Source: Norana najaformis
Lineage: Eukaryota > Annelida > Clitellata > Crassiclitellata > Hormogastridae
Length of the DNA: 64,000 nt
Assembly (NCBI GenBank): GCA_964023275.1
Contig: OZ029922.1
Location: 1,694,741 to 1,758,740 of the forward strand
Direction of reading: 5' to 3'
Part shown: positions 12,371-23,900 of the stretch, piece after piece
How positions within the stretch are numbered: position 1 is the first letter of the stretch
Layout of the letters: every line of letters starts with the position of its first letter
Program-made: the position numbers and the translations under genes
The notes under the pieces: generated by a model
What the model saw: only the letters and a program-made list of their open reading frames with translations
What the model was told of the DNA's origin: nothing
The model's database searches: none

Positions 12371-12544
12371 CTTACTAAAGGCTTTCCGTAGCAATCCTGC
12401 CAACAGCATGCCACACAATACCTGTCCAGGTGAACTCCAATCGACCAGTTCCAAACCTTTCTAATCTCTCACCGAGTAAGACGCTGATGAACTGGACAGG
12501 TATGCAAACCGATTTTATACGACAAGCTAATTTACGTGAGTCAC

Positions 12545-12670
12545 AAGATCATCCTTTTGACAGGGGTAAGATACTTTTCGAAGAGGGTCAAAGGCGTTGA
12601 ACGTCGGCCTGGCCAAGCCGACAGTGACATGGTCAACGTCACGAATATTCATTACGAATCTGCATAATTA
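12545..12670. repeat. Dispersed repeat copy (pair with 8815-8950)
   Basis: GAGGGTCAAAGGCGTTGAAC, CGGCCTGGCCAAGCCGACAG and ACGAATATTCATTACG match the other copy in order. Confidence 0.5.
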
Positions 12671-12929
12671 TAATTAGCTCACATGCAAACGCGTTAAGGG
12701 CACGTTGGCCTAAAAAGAGATAGAGAGATCTTCACGTGCAAATGAATTTGATGGCTCAGGTTTGCGGAAAAGATGTTTGTTTTATATCCCTCATTTGTCA
12801 GGACATGTGGATCTGACACATGAATTGGCATCATTTGATATTTAGGTTATTCATCGGTTTCTTTCGTGAGAGGATGGCTGGATGGATGGATAAGTGGAAG
12901 ACTGATTGTACATATGTATTTATGTGTGT

Positions 12930-13060
12930 ATGTGAGTATGTTTGCATGTATGTATGTATGTATGTATGTATGTATGAATGAGATGGATGGATGGATGGAT
13001 AGATAGGTGGATGGATGGATGGATGGATAGATGGATAGATGGGTGGGGTGGGCGGGAAGA
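12930..13060. repeat. TGTA/GGAT microsatellite
   Basis: GTAT and GGAT tetranucleotides in sequence. Confidence 0.85.
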
Positions 13061-13384
13061 TGGATGTATGGATTAATGACTTCATGGACGAATATGTTAA
13101 TTATTCTTAATTTAACGGATCATTGCATCGCAAATTTTTTCTAATCCAGGGCGGAGGTTTTTGTTACGATATGCAACGTTAAAACGCAGAAACGTACAAG
13201 TGATTACACTTTGGCATACATTTTCAACATACCTGGACAGGTATACATGCACCTCTAAGCTGAGGGCAATCCAACTCGACAATGAACAAAGTCCCAGCTT
13301 CAGAGAAGCCGTCTTGACGCCGAAAGTCGAAAATGATAATGGTGGTTGTAAAAGGCGCTATATAATTGGTATATCACTCTTGCA

Positions 13385-13525
13385 TATATACATATACACA
13401 CAAGTATATACATATATACAATCTTTGTTCCACTTATCCACCCAGCCATGTACATACCTACATTCACACTTACATACATACATAAATACGTATATACGTA
13501 CATGCGTACGTATATATACATATAC
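13385..13525. repeat. CATA-type microsatellite
   Basis: ACATACATA and ATATACGTACA units, interrupted by unique sequence near 13420-13450. Confidence 0.7.
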
Positions 13526-13569
13526 ACAGACAGATTTTCAACCTACCTGGTCAGATTTGAATGCACGTG

Positions 13570-13640
13570 GGGTACAGTAGCCGATTGGTTCGTACGCTCG
13601 GCTTGTAACGCGAAGAGTAGGGGTTCGAACCTCCTCCCTA
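13570..13640 (+). mobile_element. tRNA-like SINE head, family T
   Basis: CAGTAGCCGATTGGTTCGTA (A-box region) and GGGGTTCGAACCTCC (B-box), 5' part only, followed directly by CATA repeats. A SINE head is more likely than a tRNA gene because the same head begins longer repeats elsewhere in the window. Confidence 0.6.
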
Positions 13641-13734
13641 ATACATACATACGTACACACATAGATAAATGAACATATACTTACATATATGCAAATATTT
13701 ATACCTAAACACATGGGTACACTTACAAACAGAC

Positions 13735-13785
13735 AGACAGTTCGACAGACAGACAGTTCGACAGACAGACAGACAGAAAGATAGG
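13735..13785. repeat. CAGA microsatellite
   Basis: ACAGACAGACAGTTCG repeated, then CAGA units. Confidence 0.8.
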
Positions 13786-14183
13786 CAGAAAATGACATAA
13801 AACGGAGGTATGAGGGAGAGTATACACACATACATACGTACTGTTTTCAGGAACTATGAACGTACTTTTAGTTGTCATGGTCTAGTTTAAACATACCAGC
13901 AACATTTCAAGTGCTGGCTAAGTGGGCCTAGTTCAATTCTAATCCACCTCTCCTCTTCCGAATGTTGTCCCCTATAGCTTATCTTTCAGAGGATTAGGGG
14001 GTGTCCACCACAACCCACTGGAAGAAGGGTGGTTCGTTTTCAAGGGTCGGTTGAACAAGTCGTCAAATGACAAGATTTAAAGCCTCCTGCGATGATAAGA
14101 GAACTTAATTAGAATGGTGATTCGTTGTTCATAAAGGACTGTTGGTCTACAGGGAATCGATTGGCTCTGTGGCTAAACAATTC

Positions 14184-14475
14184 GGTGGTGGTGGTGGTGG
14201 TGGTGGTGGTGGTGGTGGTGGTGGTTGGTGGTGGTGGTGGTGGTGGTGGTGGTGGTGGTGGTGGTGGTGGTGGTGGTGGTGGTGGTGGTGGTGGTGGTGG
14301 TGGTGGTGGTGGTGGTGGTGGTGGTGGTGGTGGTGGTGGTGGTGGTGGTGGTGGTGGTGGTGGTGGTGGTGGTGGTGGTGGTGGTGGTGGTGGTGGTGGT
14401 GGTGGTGGTGGTGGTGGTGGTGGTGGTGGTGGTGGTGGTGGTGGTGGTGGTGGTGGTGGTGGTGGTGGTGGTGGT
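14184..14475 (+). repeat. GGT trinucleotide tract, about 97 units
   Basis: Almost perfect (GGT)n over 292 bases with one interruption near 14223. It ends about 350 bases upstream of the gene A start codon. All the poly-Gly, poly-Val, poly-Trp and poly-Thr/His frames here are artefacts of the repeat. Confidence 0.98.
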
Positions 14476-14821
14476 AAAGGCGATAATGATAATGACGACG
14501 ATGATAATAATAATAAGCAAAGATTTTAAAAGACAGTTAAATTATATCATACAGCTGAACAGGCCTATGAATTGGAGAAGAGAGATAAACTTTACATTGT
14601 TTTCTTTTGCAGTTAAAGACAATTACTGTCATAGAACCAACGTCACTACGACGCAGCTGTGACGCAATAAAAAAATTACCATAGTAACCAGAAAAGCATT
14701 TCGCTAATCATGGATTATCAGACTGACCTTTAACGAATAATAATTGTGATATAAACCTAGCAACGTTTTCTTTAAACAACAAGATTTCATTTCTAATAAA
14801 TGACTTATGATTTTAGGTAGA

Positions 14822-14903
14822 ATGTTAATTTCAGTCCTCACACTAATTTTAAACGTATCCATTTTACAGAACTTCTTAGCGCAACCCAGCGCAGGAGGTC
14901 CAG
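14822..14903 (+). CDS. Gene A exon 1: signal peptide
   Basis: ATG opens a hydrophobic leader (VLTLILNVSILQNFLA) followed by a small-residue stretch typical of a signal peptidase site, then a Gly/Pro-rich segment. It ends at a good donor, GTAAGT, in phase 1. A TTTTAG lies just upstream of the ATG, so the transcript may carry an upstream non-coding exon spliced a few bases before the start. Confidence 0.7.
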
Positions 14904-17900
14904 GTAAGTTGCATTACTCTGATCCAAAATTATCCGTCAACAGTGCTGTATAATAATTAGTAACTTCTAATGCGCCGGTGTCTAATGCACAAGGCATCAA
15001 CCGATGGCGCACCAAAGCCAAGCCGCAATCAGTTCAATACCCAGAAGGTCAGTCCACAGGACAGAGAGGCAGCCTGCGGCGGATAAGCAATTTGAAACAG
15101 GTAAGTTTTAAATCAAGAACGAAATGACAGAATGGAGGGATGGATGGATAGATGATGGATGGATCGATGAAAGAATATACATACATGCATGCATGCATAC
15201 ATACATAAACATATATACATACATACATATATGTATATGGTGTGATATGCTGTAAGTATACAAAGGAGTCAGCATAGGATGGTCTGATGGGCCATGGCCC
15301 ACTCAAAAATCTGGGGATCAGCGGTGCTTTCAGCCTACCAATTTTGATCCTGAGTGTTCCAAGTTTGCCTATGCTCGTGCCAGAACAGGAAAGAAAAAGA
15401 AAAATGGATAAGAAAGCTAAAAGTGAATTAAGTCTTGAAAAAGGCTGAAAAAGGTTGTCAAAATCATCTGGAAGAGAAAAGGGCATTTAAAATATTGGTA
15501 AAGATTACAATGGTCCTTTTCATATATCCCCTTGCTTAGTTGACCCCCTTCTGCAACCTACCGCCCTCACCCCACGTGACCATCTGCTCGAGTACAATAG
15601 TAATAGCATTTCTAAGAAGCGATGACAGATAAGCCAACAGTCTTTGAAACCACAGCATCTACCGAAATAGTTCTTCTTGACCTTTGAACTCAAAGCAGTG
15701 GTCATTGGTGGACTCTGTTCCTCTCCCCAACCCCTACATCCCCGTGCACCTCTGACCAACATGAAACTGGTCCACGAGTGTTTCATCCATGTATGTATGT
15801 CCGTACGTACGTATGTAAGTATGTATGTACGCACGTATGTATATATCAATGTATGTACGTATGTATGTATGTATGAATACATGTATGTATGTATGTATGT
15901 TTGAATGCGTGTGTATGTATGTATGTATGTATGTATGTGTGTATGTATGTATGTATGCATGTATGTATGTATGTATGCATGTATGTATGTATGTATGTAT
16001 GCATGTATGTATGTATGTATCAAACCACTTAATATAGCGCCTTTTAAGTAACTCAAGAAAGCGCTGCATGATCTGTCCTCTCGTCTATGTTAGTCTAGGA
16101 ACCAAAGTCTTGGACCTCGACTGAATTATGAGTGCGAAATGCGAGTTTACTTGGTTTGATTATACTTGTTTACAACGTAGTCATGTTAACAATGTTATCA
16201 TAATAAGCTAAAGGCGCTTATGTTTAAGCCAGCTATATCGCCGACTGCCTGGTGTCATGGGAGGTTCGAAGCCACTCCTCTGCTCCAGGGTCCATACCGA
16301 AACCGGAGTTCGCCACGATGGAGGCATGCCTGGAGGCGTGCAGCTTCCAGGCGGACTGCACAGCGGCCGAGGTCGATTACAACGACGATACCATACTCTG
16401 CTCGCATCATAACCAAATCCAGTACAACGACAATCGACGGAAGACGAAAGGAGTCGATCACTACAGGCGACGGAGACAATGTGCCCAAATTTCAATCGAC
16501 CCAAATGCAGGTCAATTGATTTAAATGCTTCGAGAGCCGAGTTTAATTGAACGCTGGCTTGAATAAGCAACATTGACAAAGCAAAGAAGTATTAGAATCA
16601 ACCAGGAGACATCCGCGTGAACAGCATAATATAGCATAGCATAACATAACATAGCATCTCATGTTATGTCATAACATTACATAACATAACATAACAATTT
16701 ATAACAAAATATGACATAGCATAGCATAGCATCTCATATCATGACATAACATTACATTATATAACATAACACAACAGGATATAACAAATATGACATAAAA
16801 TAGCATAGCATAGAATAGCTTGACTTAACAAGATTGCTCTGCTTTTTGCGATAAAACGAAGCCAGGCTTGGATCTCAGGAGAATCTTTTGAAACATGTTA
16901 ACGTGTCTTTTGTCTTATTCGTGCTTTTGTTGTTTTTAAAACTCTGTCGATAAACGATAATTGTGGTTTTCATGCAGCGGCGGGAGGTGGAATGCTCGGC
17001 TTCATGAATCAAATGCGAGGACTTACAGGTACGAAAACAATACAGGTAATAAAAAATTACAGATAAGACAATAATACAGGTGAGACAGATTATTATGCTA
17101 TGTTCTGTTCTACTGTGTAAATTAGTGAGTTATTCAGACAATTTTATAGCGCCTTATCAGTGACCTCACAAAGAACCGCCTACGCTAACCTAAATGATGC
17201 CAAAGTCATTAAGAACAATGCTCAGGTGACTAGAAGAGTCGCCACGGGCAAGCACTCGCACACACGAAGAACCCAATCGACGGAGTCCCATCTAAAGTTA
17301 CCCGGTTAGGTTGTTAGGTTACGTAATGTTACGTCATATTAGGTTAGCTTACGTTATGTTAACGAGCTTGAATCTTGCGTTATGCTATTATATTTTGTTC
17401 TGTGCTAGCAGCTATCATGCTTAGCATATTGTAATTGTAATCAGAAATTTGTATAGCATTTCTTGTAATGTATTTCGGCATGTGTAATTATTAATTATGT
17501 AATATTAACCATGTGTAATATTATTAATTATTATAATATTAATCATGTGTAATGTTAATATGCGCAATCGTAGATCGTAAGATTCCGACTTGCAACGACA
17601 ATGTCGACATAGCCTTCATCGTCGACGTATCGCCCAGCATCGAAGAATACGGAGTAAACGCGGGTTACTTCCATCTCTTTGTCAAAGTCTTTCTCATCAA
17701 CTTCGTTCGCTGCCTGACGATTGGTGCGGACAAAATCCGGGTTGGAATGGTAACTTTCGACGACACGGCACGGCTCATCTTCCCTCTAACGTCCAATGCC
17801 ACTGAAATTACCGAAATGATCAACCGCATGGTCTACGGTGACGAAGAAGAGGTGGAGGAACACGAAGAAGAAGAAGAAGAAGTAGAAGAAGAAGCAGTGA

Positions 17901-20900
17901 AGAAGAAGAAGGAGCAGAAGAACATTGCAAGTGGGCTGGACCTTGCCAGAGAAGAGATTCTTGGTCAGTTGTCGCCGAAGTACCGCACCGAAGCCGTCCA
18001 CGTGGCGATCCTACTCACGGATGGAAGATCGGAGAGCAGTGACCGCGAGACTACCTTGAAGAGTGCGACGGAGCTGAAGAAGCAGGGAGTATTTGTCCAG
18101 GTCGTCGGGGTGACACCGAAGGTCGATCTCGATGAGCTGAAGCACATTGCTTCTCCAGTGTTAGATTTCAACGCCGGAGACATGCACGAGGCAATGAAGA
18201 ACGCGACGTACGTGTTTGAAGGAGCCGTGGCTTATTTCCAAACCGTCGAATACCTGACGCAGGGTCTGAACGAACTGGTGGACCACCAGGCAAATACAGT
18301 CTGCCCCAGGCGTAAGCAACCCCGCTTGCATTCATTCCTTCGTTCATTCGTTCGTTCATTCATTTAGATCTAAGTTGTTGATATCATCTAACACATAAAC
18401 GCTCAGTTAAATAAAATCGGCAAGGCGGATATGATCACGTTCGGTTCTAAGTGATAAAGCTAAAATTTATTGTATGGCCTCGAGAAATCGGGATAACGTT
18501 TTTATAAAGTTTTGTATCGAGCTTTGAATGAAAGGCCTGAGGAGACAAGAGGAACTTGATTGGAGTGGTTGAATTGTAAGCAACTGACAAAGTTAAGATG
18601 GTTGGAACGACTGGAGAAGTGAGTTGTAATTAGCTGAAAGGATTCTTTACTCTGTACGTAAAGACATATTTTAAAATAAACTGCGTTACATGAAGTCTCT
18701 ACAATTACGATTACTTTCAGAAAGGCTCCCTATCGTTTGCAACGATTACGCCGACGTCGCTTTACTCATCGATATGTCGGCAAATATTGAAACCCGTTCA
18801 AAATTTACGAACTACTTCAACAGATTCCTGCACGCATTCCTCCTGCGTTTCGTCCGCCTTCTGAACATCCGTCCCGGCCGGATACAAGTCGCTGCCGTAA
18901 CCTACGCAACCGCTGGCCAAGTGGTCTTCACACTGACATCTAACGCCAAGGAGGTCTACGCGAAGCTGAACAACTTGACTTACAAAAGCAACAGAGATGG
19001 CAAGAACCTTGCCGATGCTCTGTACCTCGTTAAGAACTACATTCTCAACGTTAATTCGTCCAATTATCGACACGACTCGCTCAACATCGTCGTCGTATTC
19101 GGAGACGGTGCCAGGACGAATAGCACGACCATCGCCCAGTCGGTTGCTCTGGATCTCATGAGACAGGGGGTACTCATAATCACGGTGCCTGTAACTCCAC
19201 ATCCGGACCAGGAGGAGTTGGAGCTGGTAGCGTCGTCGGAGTACGACCTTAACCGCCCCGGAGCGAGTGAGTCAGTGAGGAGTGGATTCATCGAGCTGAT
19301 CCCCGGAGCCGTCGTTCCATCCGAGGTCGAAGCAGCCACTGTTGTGAACAAAGTGATACGAATCCAGTCGTTTGTGCTCTGTGCCGATAGGAGCACAGCT
19401 GAAAGCGGTAAGTCAGGTCAACCCTGTGGGGACTACATTTGACACGAGAGACGATATGCACATTTTTGATTACAATTACAGTTACGATGGCTGATTGGTT
19501 TGAGCATTCGCTTTGTAGCACAGAGTGTGAGGGTTCGAACCTCCTCCCCTGACACGGTTACTGTGTAGGGACCTCTAGCAAGTCCTTCGCGCACGATTAC
19601 TCAGCGCCATCGATTGATGCTTAGTCATTAGCACTTGATACTTAACAAATACAGTGATTATTATTTAAGAACTTAAGTGACTATTCTGACCTCATTTTCT
19701 AAGAGAAATGAGAAATGTCTTCCAGAGGTGCATAGATTTCGATATACTGTGCTTTCTCGAACATTCGACCGTCGTTCTGAAACAACATTCCACTCAAAAT
19801 TAGAACCTTCCCGCCGGAAATAGCACCACAAACATTTCGGCTGGTCTTAACTCGCAACTTTTTATACCTGTTAGATAACAATGCTCCAGCGCCGTTGCAA
19901 TGCTCTTAAAAATAAAGCAAATAAGTGACGCTCTCATGTCCAGTAATGGAACCCAGGCGAGGAGCTCATTTCCCGCTCTTCGGCCTTTGAGCCGGCAATG
20001 GATGAAACCCGAGGTCCTGGTCACGGGGCCATTTCTTTTTAAAAGGCGCCATATAAATGTTCATATATTTACAGTTACAAATTGTTGATACAGCGGGATT
20101 CAAACCTCGGACACAGAAGTGAACAGCAACCAATTTTAGTTGGTGCAGCTAATTCCCTTTTGTAGCGTGTTCCTATGAGCTGGATCATGGCATCAGCTGC
20201 ATCCTCGATGGATCGATCCGATGGTTCTATCGCGAATCTTCCGACAGCTGCAGTACCTTCGAGTACAACGGTTGCGGAGGAAATCCCAACAGCTTTTCCG
20301 ACCGCGAGCTCTGTGAGAAAACGTGTATCAAGAGCGATCTCTGCCTGGTATGCGGTCTAGTTTTTTGTTCAATGGACTTTCAGCTTCAGTGTCAGTATTG
20401 AGTTTCTTCTTCTCTTCTTCTGGTTCTCTGCCCTCAGGCCGGTTCAAATGTCCAATGATGCCACTCTCCTCGGTGCTGAGCTTCTTCTTGCAGCCTGCTG
20501 TATCCGTCTGTCATCATCCATCCAGCAGCATCTGTCTAGGTATTCCTCTTGTCCTCTTCCCCTCCATTCTGCCCTCAATTACTGTTCTCAAGAGTGAGCC
20601 CCCTCTCAGTATGTGACCAATCCATATTGAGCTATACAGTTCTATATTCAATTCTAAAGTCTAGCCACCTGTTACGCAATTGCCGAAACTATTCCTACCA
20701 TCGCTACCTCTATCGCTATCACTAGTAACATCAGCAATAATTGGGTGTAATGCACGAGGAGTCAACTGATAGCGCAACAAAATCAAGCTGCAGTTAGGTC
20801 AGTACCCAGAAAGTCAGTCTGTTGAAGCAGAGAGGCAGCCTATGGTGGATAAACAGTTTGAAGAAGGCAAGTCTTAAGTTGAGGCCGAAATGACACAAGA

Positions 20901-23900
20901 CACCGAGCAGAACGAGCAGATACAGGAAGATCTACTCATATCAATGTTAATGTCAATATTAAGATCACCATTAATTTCAATGCTAAGATTACTATCAGTA
21001 TCATTCATACTATCACTGGCCATGTTAGTTACATTGTTTTAAGGTGGATATAATCATCACTACTTTGCGTGAGGATGCCAGTTCGCATACCGACCGTGGC
21101 TTATTTCAGAGAGTTTAATATCAAGCAAGCAAGGTCCGTACACGGAGACCTTAAATGGAGGGGCGCAATTCAAATTGGCAGCGGTGGTGAAGGATCTCAT
21201 TGAATGTGAGCAGGGTCGAGGCCACACGGTCGCTATATAAAACCATTTACATTTACACTTGCATTACTGTCAACTTCAGAAGCAATAACAAGAGCATTAT
21301 CAATAACTGCTACAGACACATCCTTGTGCCAAAGGCGCGCGGTGTATAAAGTCCAAAAAAGTCGACAACTACACAAGAAATTGCATTCCAACTGGTAAAA
21401 AGAAAACTGATCTTTAATCTAATCTGATCTACTCTAATATATTATGCTCTAATCAAATCTAACGTAATCTAATCTGAAACAGTTTAAAATCCTTTACACT
21501 TAATTAGCATGCCCTGTAAACAGGCTGATAAAATGCTTTTGGGTTTGAGTTTCGATTTCTCTCTGATTATAACACTGGACAACAAATTTTTACAAAAGTC
21601 ATGTTACTGAAATGAAATTAGTCAGTTCTTATCAATTTGTATGTGCTGAACACGAATATGACAGTGAAAATGCCGAATTGGCTCTAGTTTTTTTGTAATC
21701 TGAAATGAAGTAATTTTATATCGCACAATGCATGCCAATAGTGATACACTTACAGTTAATATTTGTAAAAACCAGGTCATAGACTAGTTCTTAGATTTTT
21801 TTGCCTGTCTCTTGTACAACTGTTCGGGAGCATCTCTGCGGAGTGTCCAGCAGTAGTCAGCCAACATTGTAGTGGACCATTTTCCCTGGTACCTTTGCTC
21901 CATTGTTGCGATATCTTGATGAAAACGTTCGCCATGTTCGTCACTAACCATACCACAGTTGTCAGGGAAGAAATCCAGATGGGAATGAAGGAAATGCATC
22001 TTCAGAGACATATTGCAGCGAAATTTCTGGTACTGCTTGAGCATGTCTTCTACTAGTTCCTTGTAGTTTTCTGCCCTAACATTCCCCAGAAAGTCTGTAG
22101 ACACTAGACGAAAAGCATTCCATGCTTGTTTCGCATCACCCTCCAGCAAGTTGTTGAAGCGGTCATCTTTGAAGAGTTCTCTAATATGAGGACCCACAAA
22201 AACTCCCTCTTTAATCTTTGCTTCGCTGAGTCGAGGGAATTTTTCATGCAGGTATCGGAAAGCTGGCGAAGTGCGGTCCATGGCTTTCACGAAGTTCTTC
22301 ACCAAACCTAGTTTGATGTGAAGGGGTGGCAGTAGGATTTTGTGAGCCTCGACCAGAGCTGGGTGCTGGATATTCTTCTGTCCAACTGCCATGTTTTGTC
22401 TGGGAGTCCATTCCTTCCGCACGTAGTGCAACTCTCTTGCTCGGCTATCCCACTCACACAAGAAACACATATATTTTGTATATCCTTGCTGCAGTCCCAT
22501 TAAAATGGCAACTACCTTCAAATCACCACACAGGTGCCATTTGTACCTGTTATAGTCAATGGAATGCAGTAGCTGTTTTAGGTTATCGTTTGTCTCTTTC
22601 ATGTGGACAGCATGCGCTAATGGAATAGATGGAAGACGGTTTCCATTGTGCAAAAGCACAGCCTTAAGACTCAGTGTTGAAGAGTCTACAAAGAGTCTCC
22701 ATTCTTGTGGGTCATGAGTGATCTGTAAGGCATTCATGAGGTCGTCAATATTGGAACAGAATACCAGATTACCTTCCTTCATAAAGAAAGGTTCCAACTG
22801 CTGATGGCGCTTTCTATATGAAGTAATTGTGACATCTTCTTCTAGAAGATTCCATTGTTGGAGTCTTGATCCTAGCAATTCTGGCTTGTTTTTGGATAAG
22901 TCCAAATCACGAACAAGGTCATTTAGTTCTTCCTGTGTTATTCTGTGTGGGGTTGATGATGCACCACAGTGAAAATCGGGATCACTGCACGCTGACGGAC
23001 CAGGAGAAGAACATGTCGGCTCACCCTTGTCCTCATCAGATGAATCAAGGAAAATATATTCTGCTGGAGCTTCTGGAATAGGAAGTCCATCACCATGTGG
23101 AACTGGTCTCAATGCTGACGGAATGTTTGGGTAGACTATTGTCGACTTCTTTTGCTTCGTTATTCCACCGGAAAGAGGAGGAACCAAGCAGAAGTAACAG
23201 TCATCTACGTGGTTGCTTTGCTCTCTCCACACCATGGGAACTGCAAACGGCATTGATGGTCTTTTGCCATTCAACCACTGTGAAAGCTGTGTTGTACATG
23301 TAGCACAGCATATATGCGGGGCCCATGGCTTGTCTTGGTCACCAACCTTGCATTCGAAGTAAGCATGATATGCCTTCTTGACTTGATAAGTGATACTTTT
23401 CTTCTGGTTGGCAAATGTCACTTCCCCACAAATGTAACAAAAGTTGTCCACAGTATTTACGCATTTCCGAGGCATTACTGTTCTGTATTGTATCTAAATG
23501 GATAAAGTAATAATAGTTTTATAAAACAGTAACTTAAACTGTCTTGCACAAAGTCTGTAATATTGTAAATGCTCAACCGTTCCGACTCGCTTTATATAGT
23601 ACACTGCTGACGTCATCTTACGTCAGCAGCCGACTGGCTGTAGTTTTACATTGCATCAGAAAATGACGTAATCAACTGTGCATGATGTGTCCATGATGGG
23701 ATTATGCAATGAGGTGGAATATTACATCATTCTAGACTTATTTAGGATATTGTCGCAGTCCTACTGCATAAATTTACATGGTGAAACATAAAAAATGAAC
23801 TATATGAAATATTTTCAAAACGAGAGCCAATAAAAAAATTTTATGGTTATATTCGTGTTCAGCACACCAAGATGCTACACATTAGGGCCTTTTCCAGTCA

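Noticed and set aside
13570-13640. Possible tRNA gene
   Set aside because: A- and B-box are present but no clean acceptor stem; identical heads begin SINEs at 19485, 38325 and 59415.
14125-14662. Long Gly, Val, Trp, Thr and His homopolymer frames
   Set aside because: They are the six readings of the GGT tract, with no splice sites or domain either side.
15520-16070. 178-residue minus frame with a His/Ile/Tyr core
   Set aside because: Translation of the GTAT microsatellite; the flanking residues show no family.
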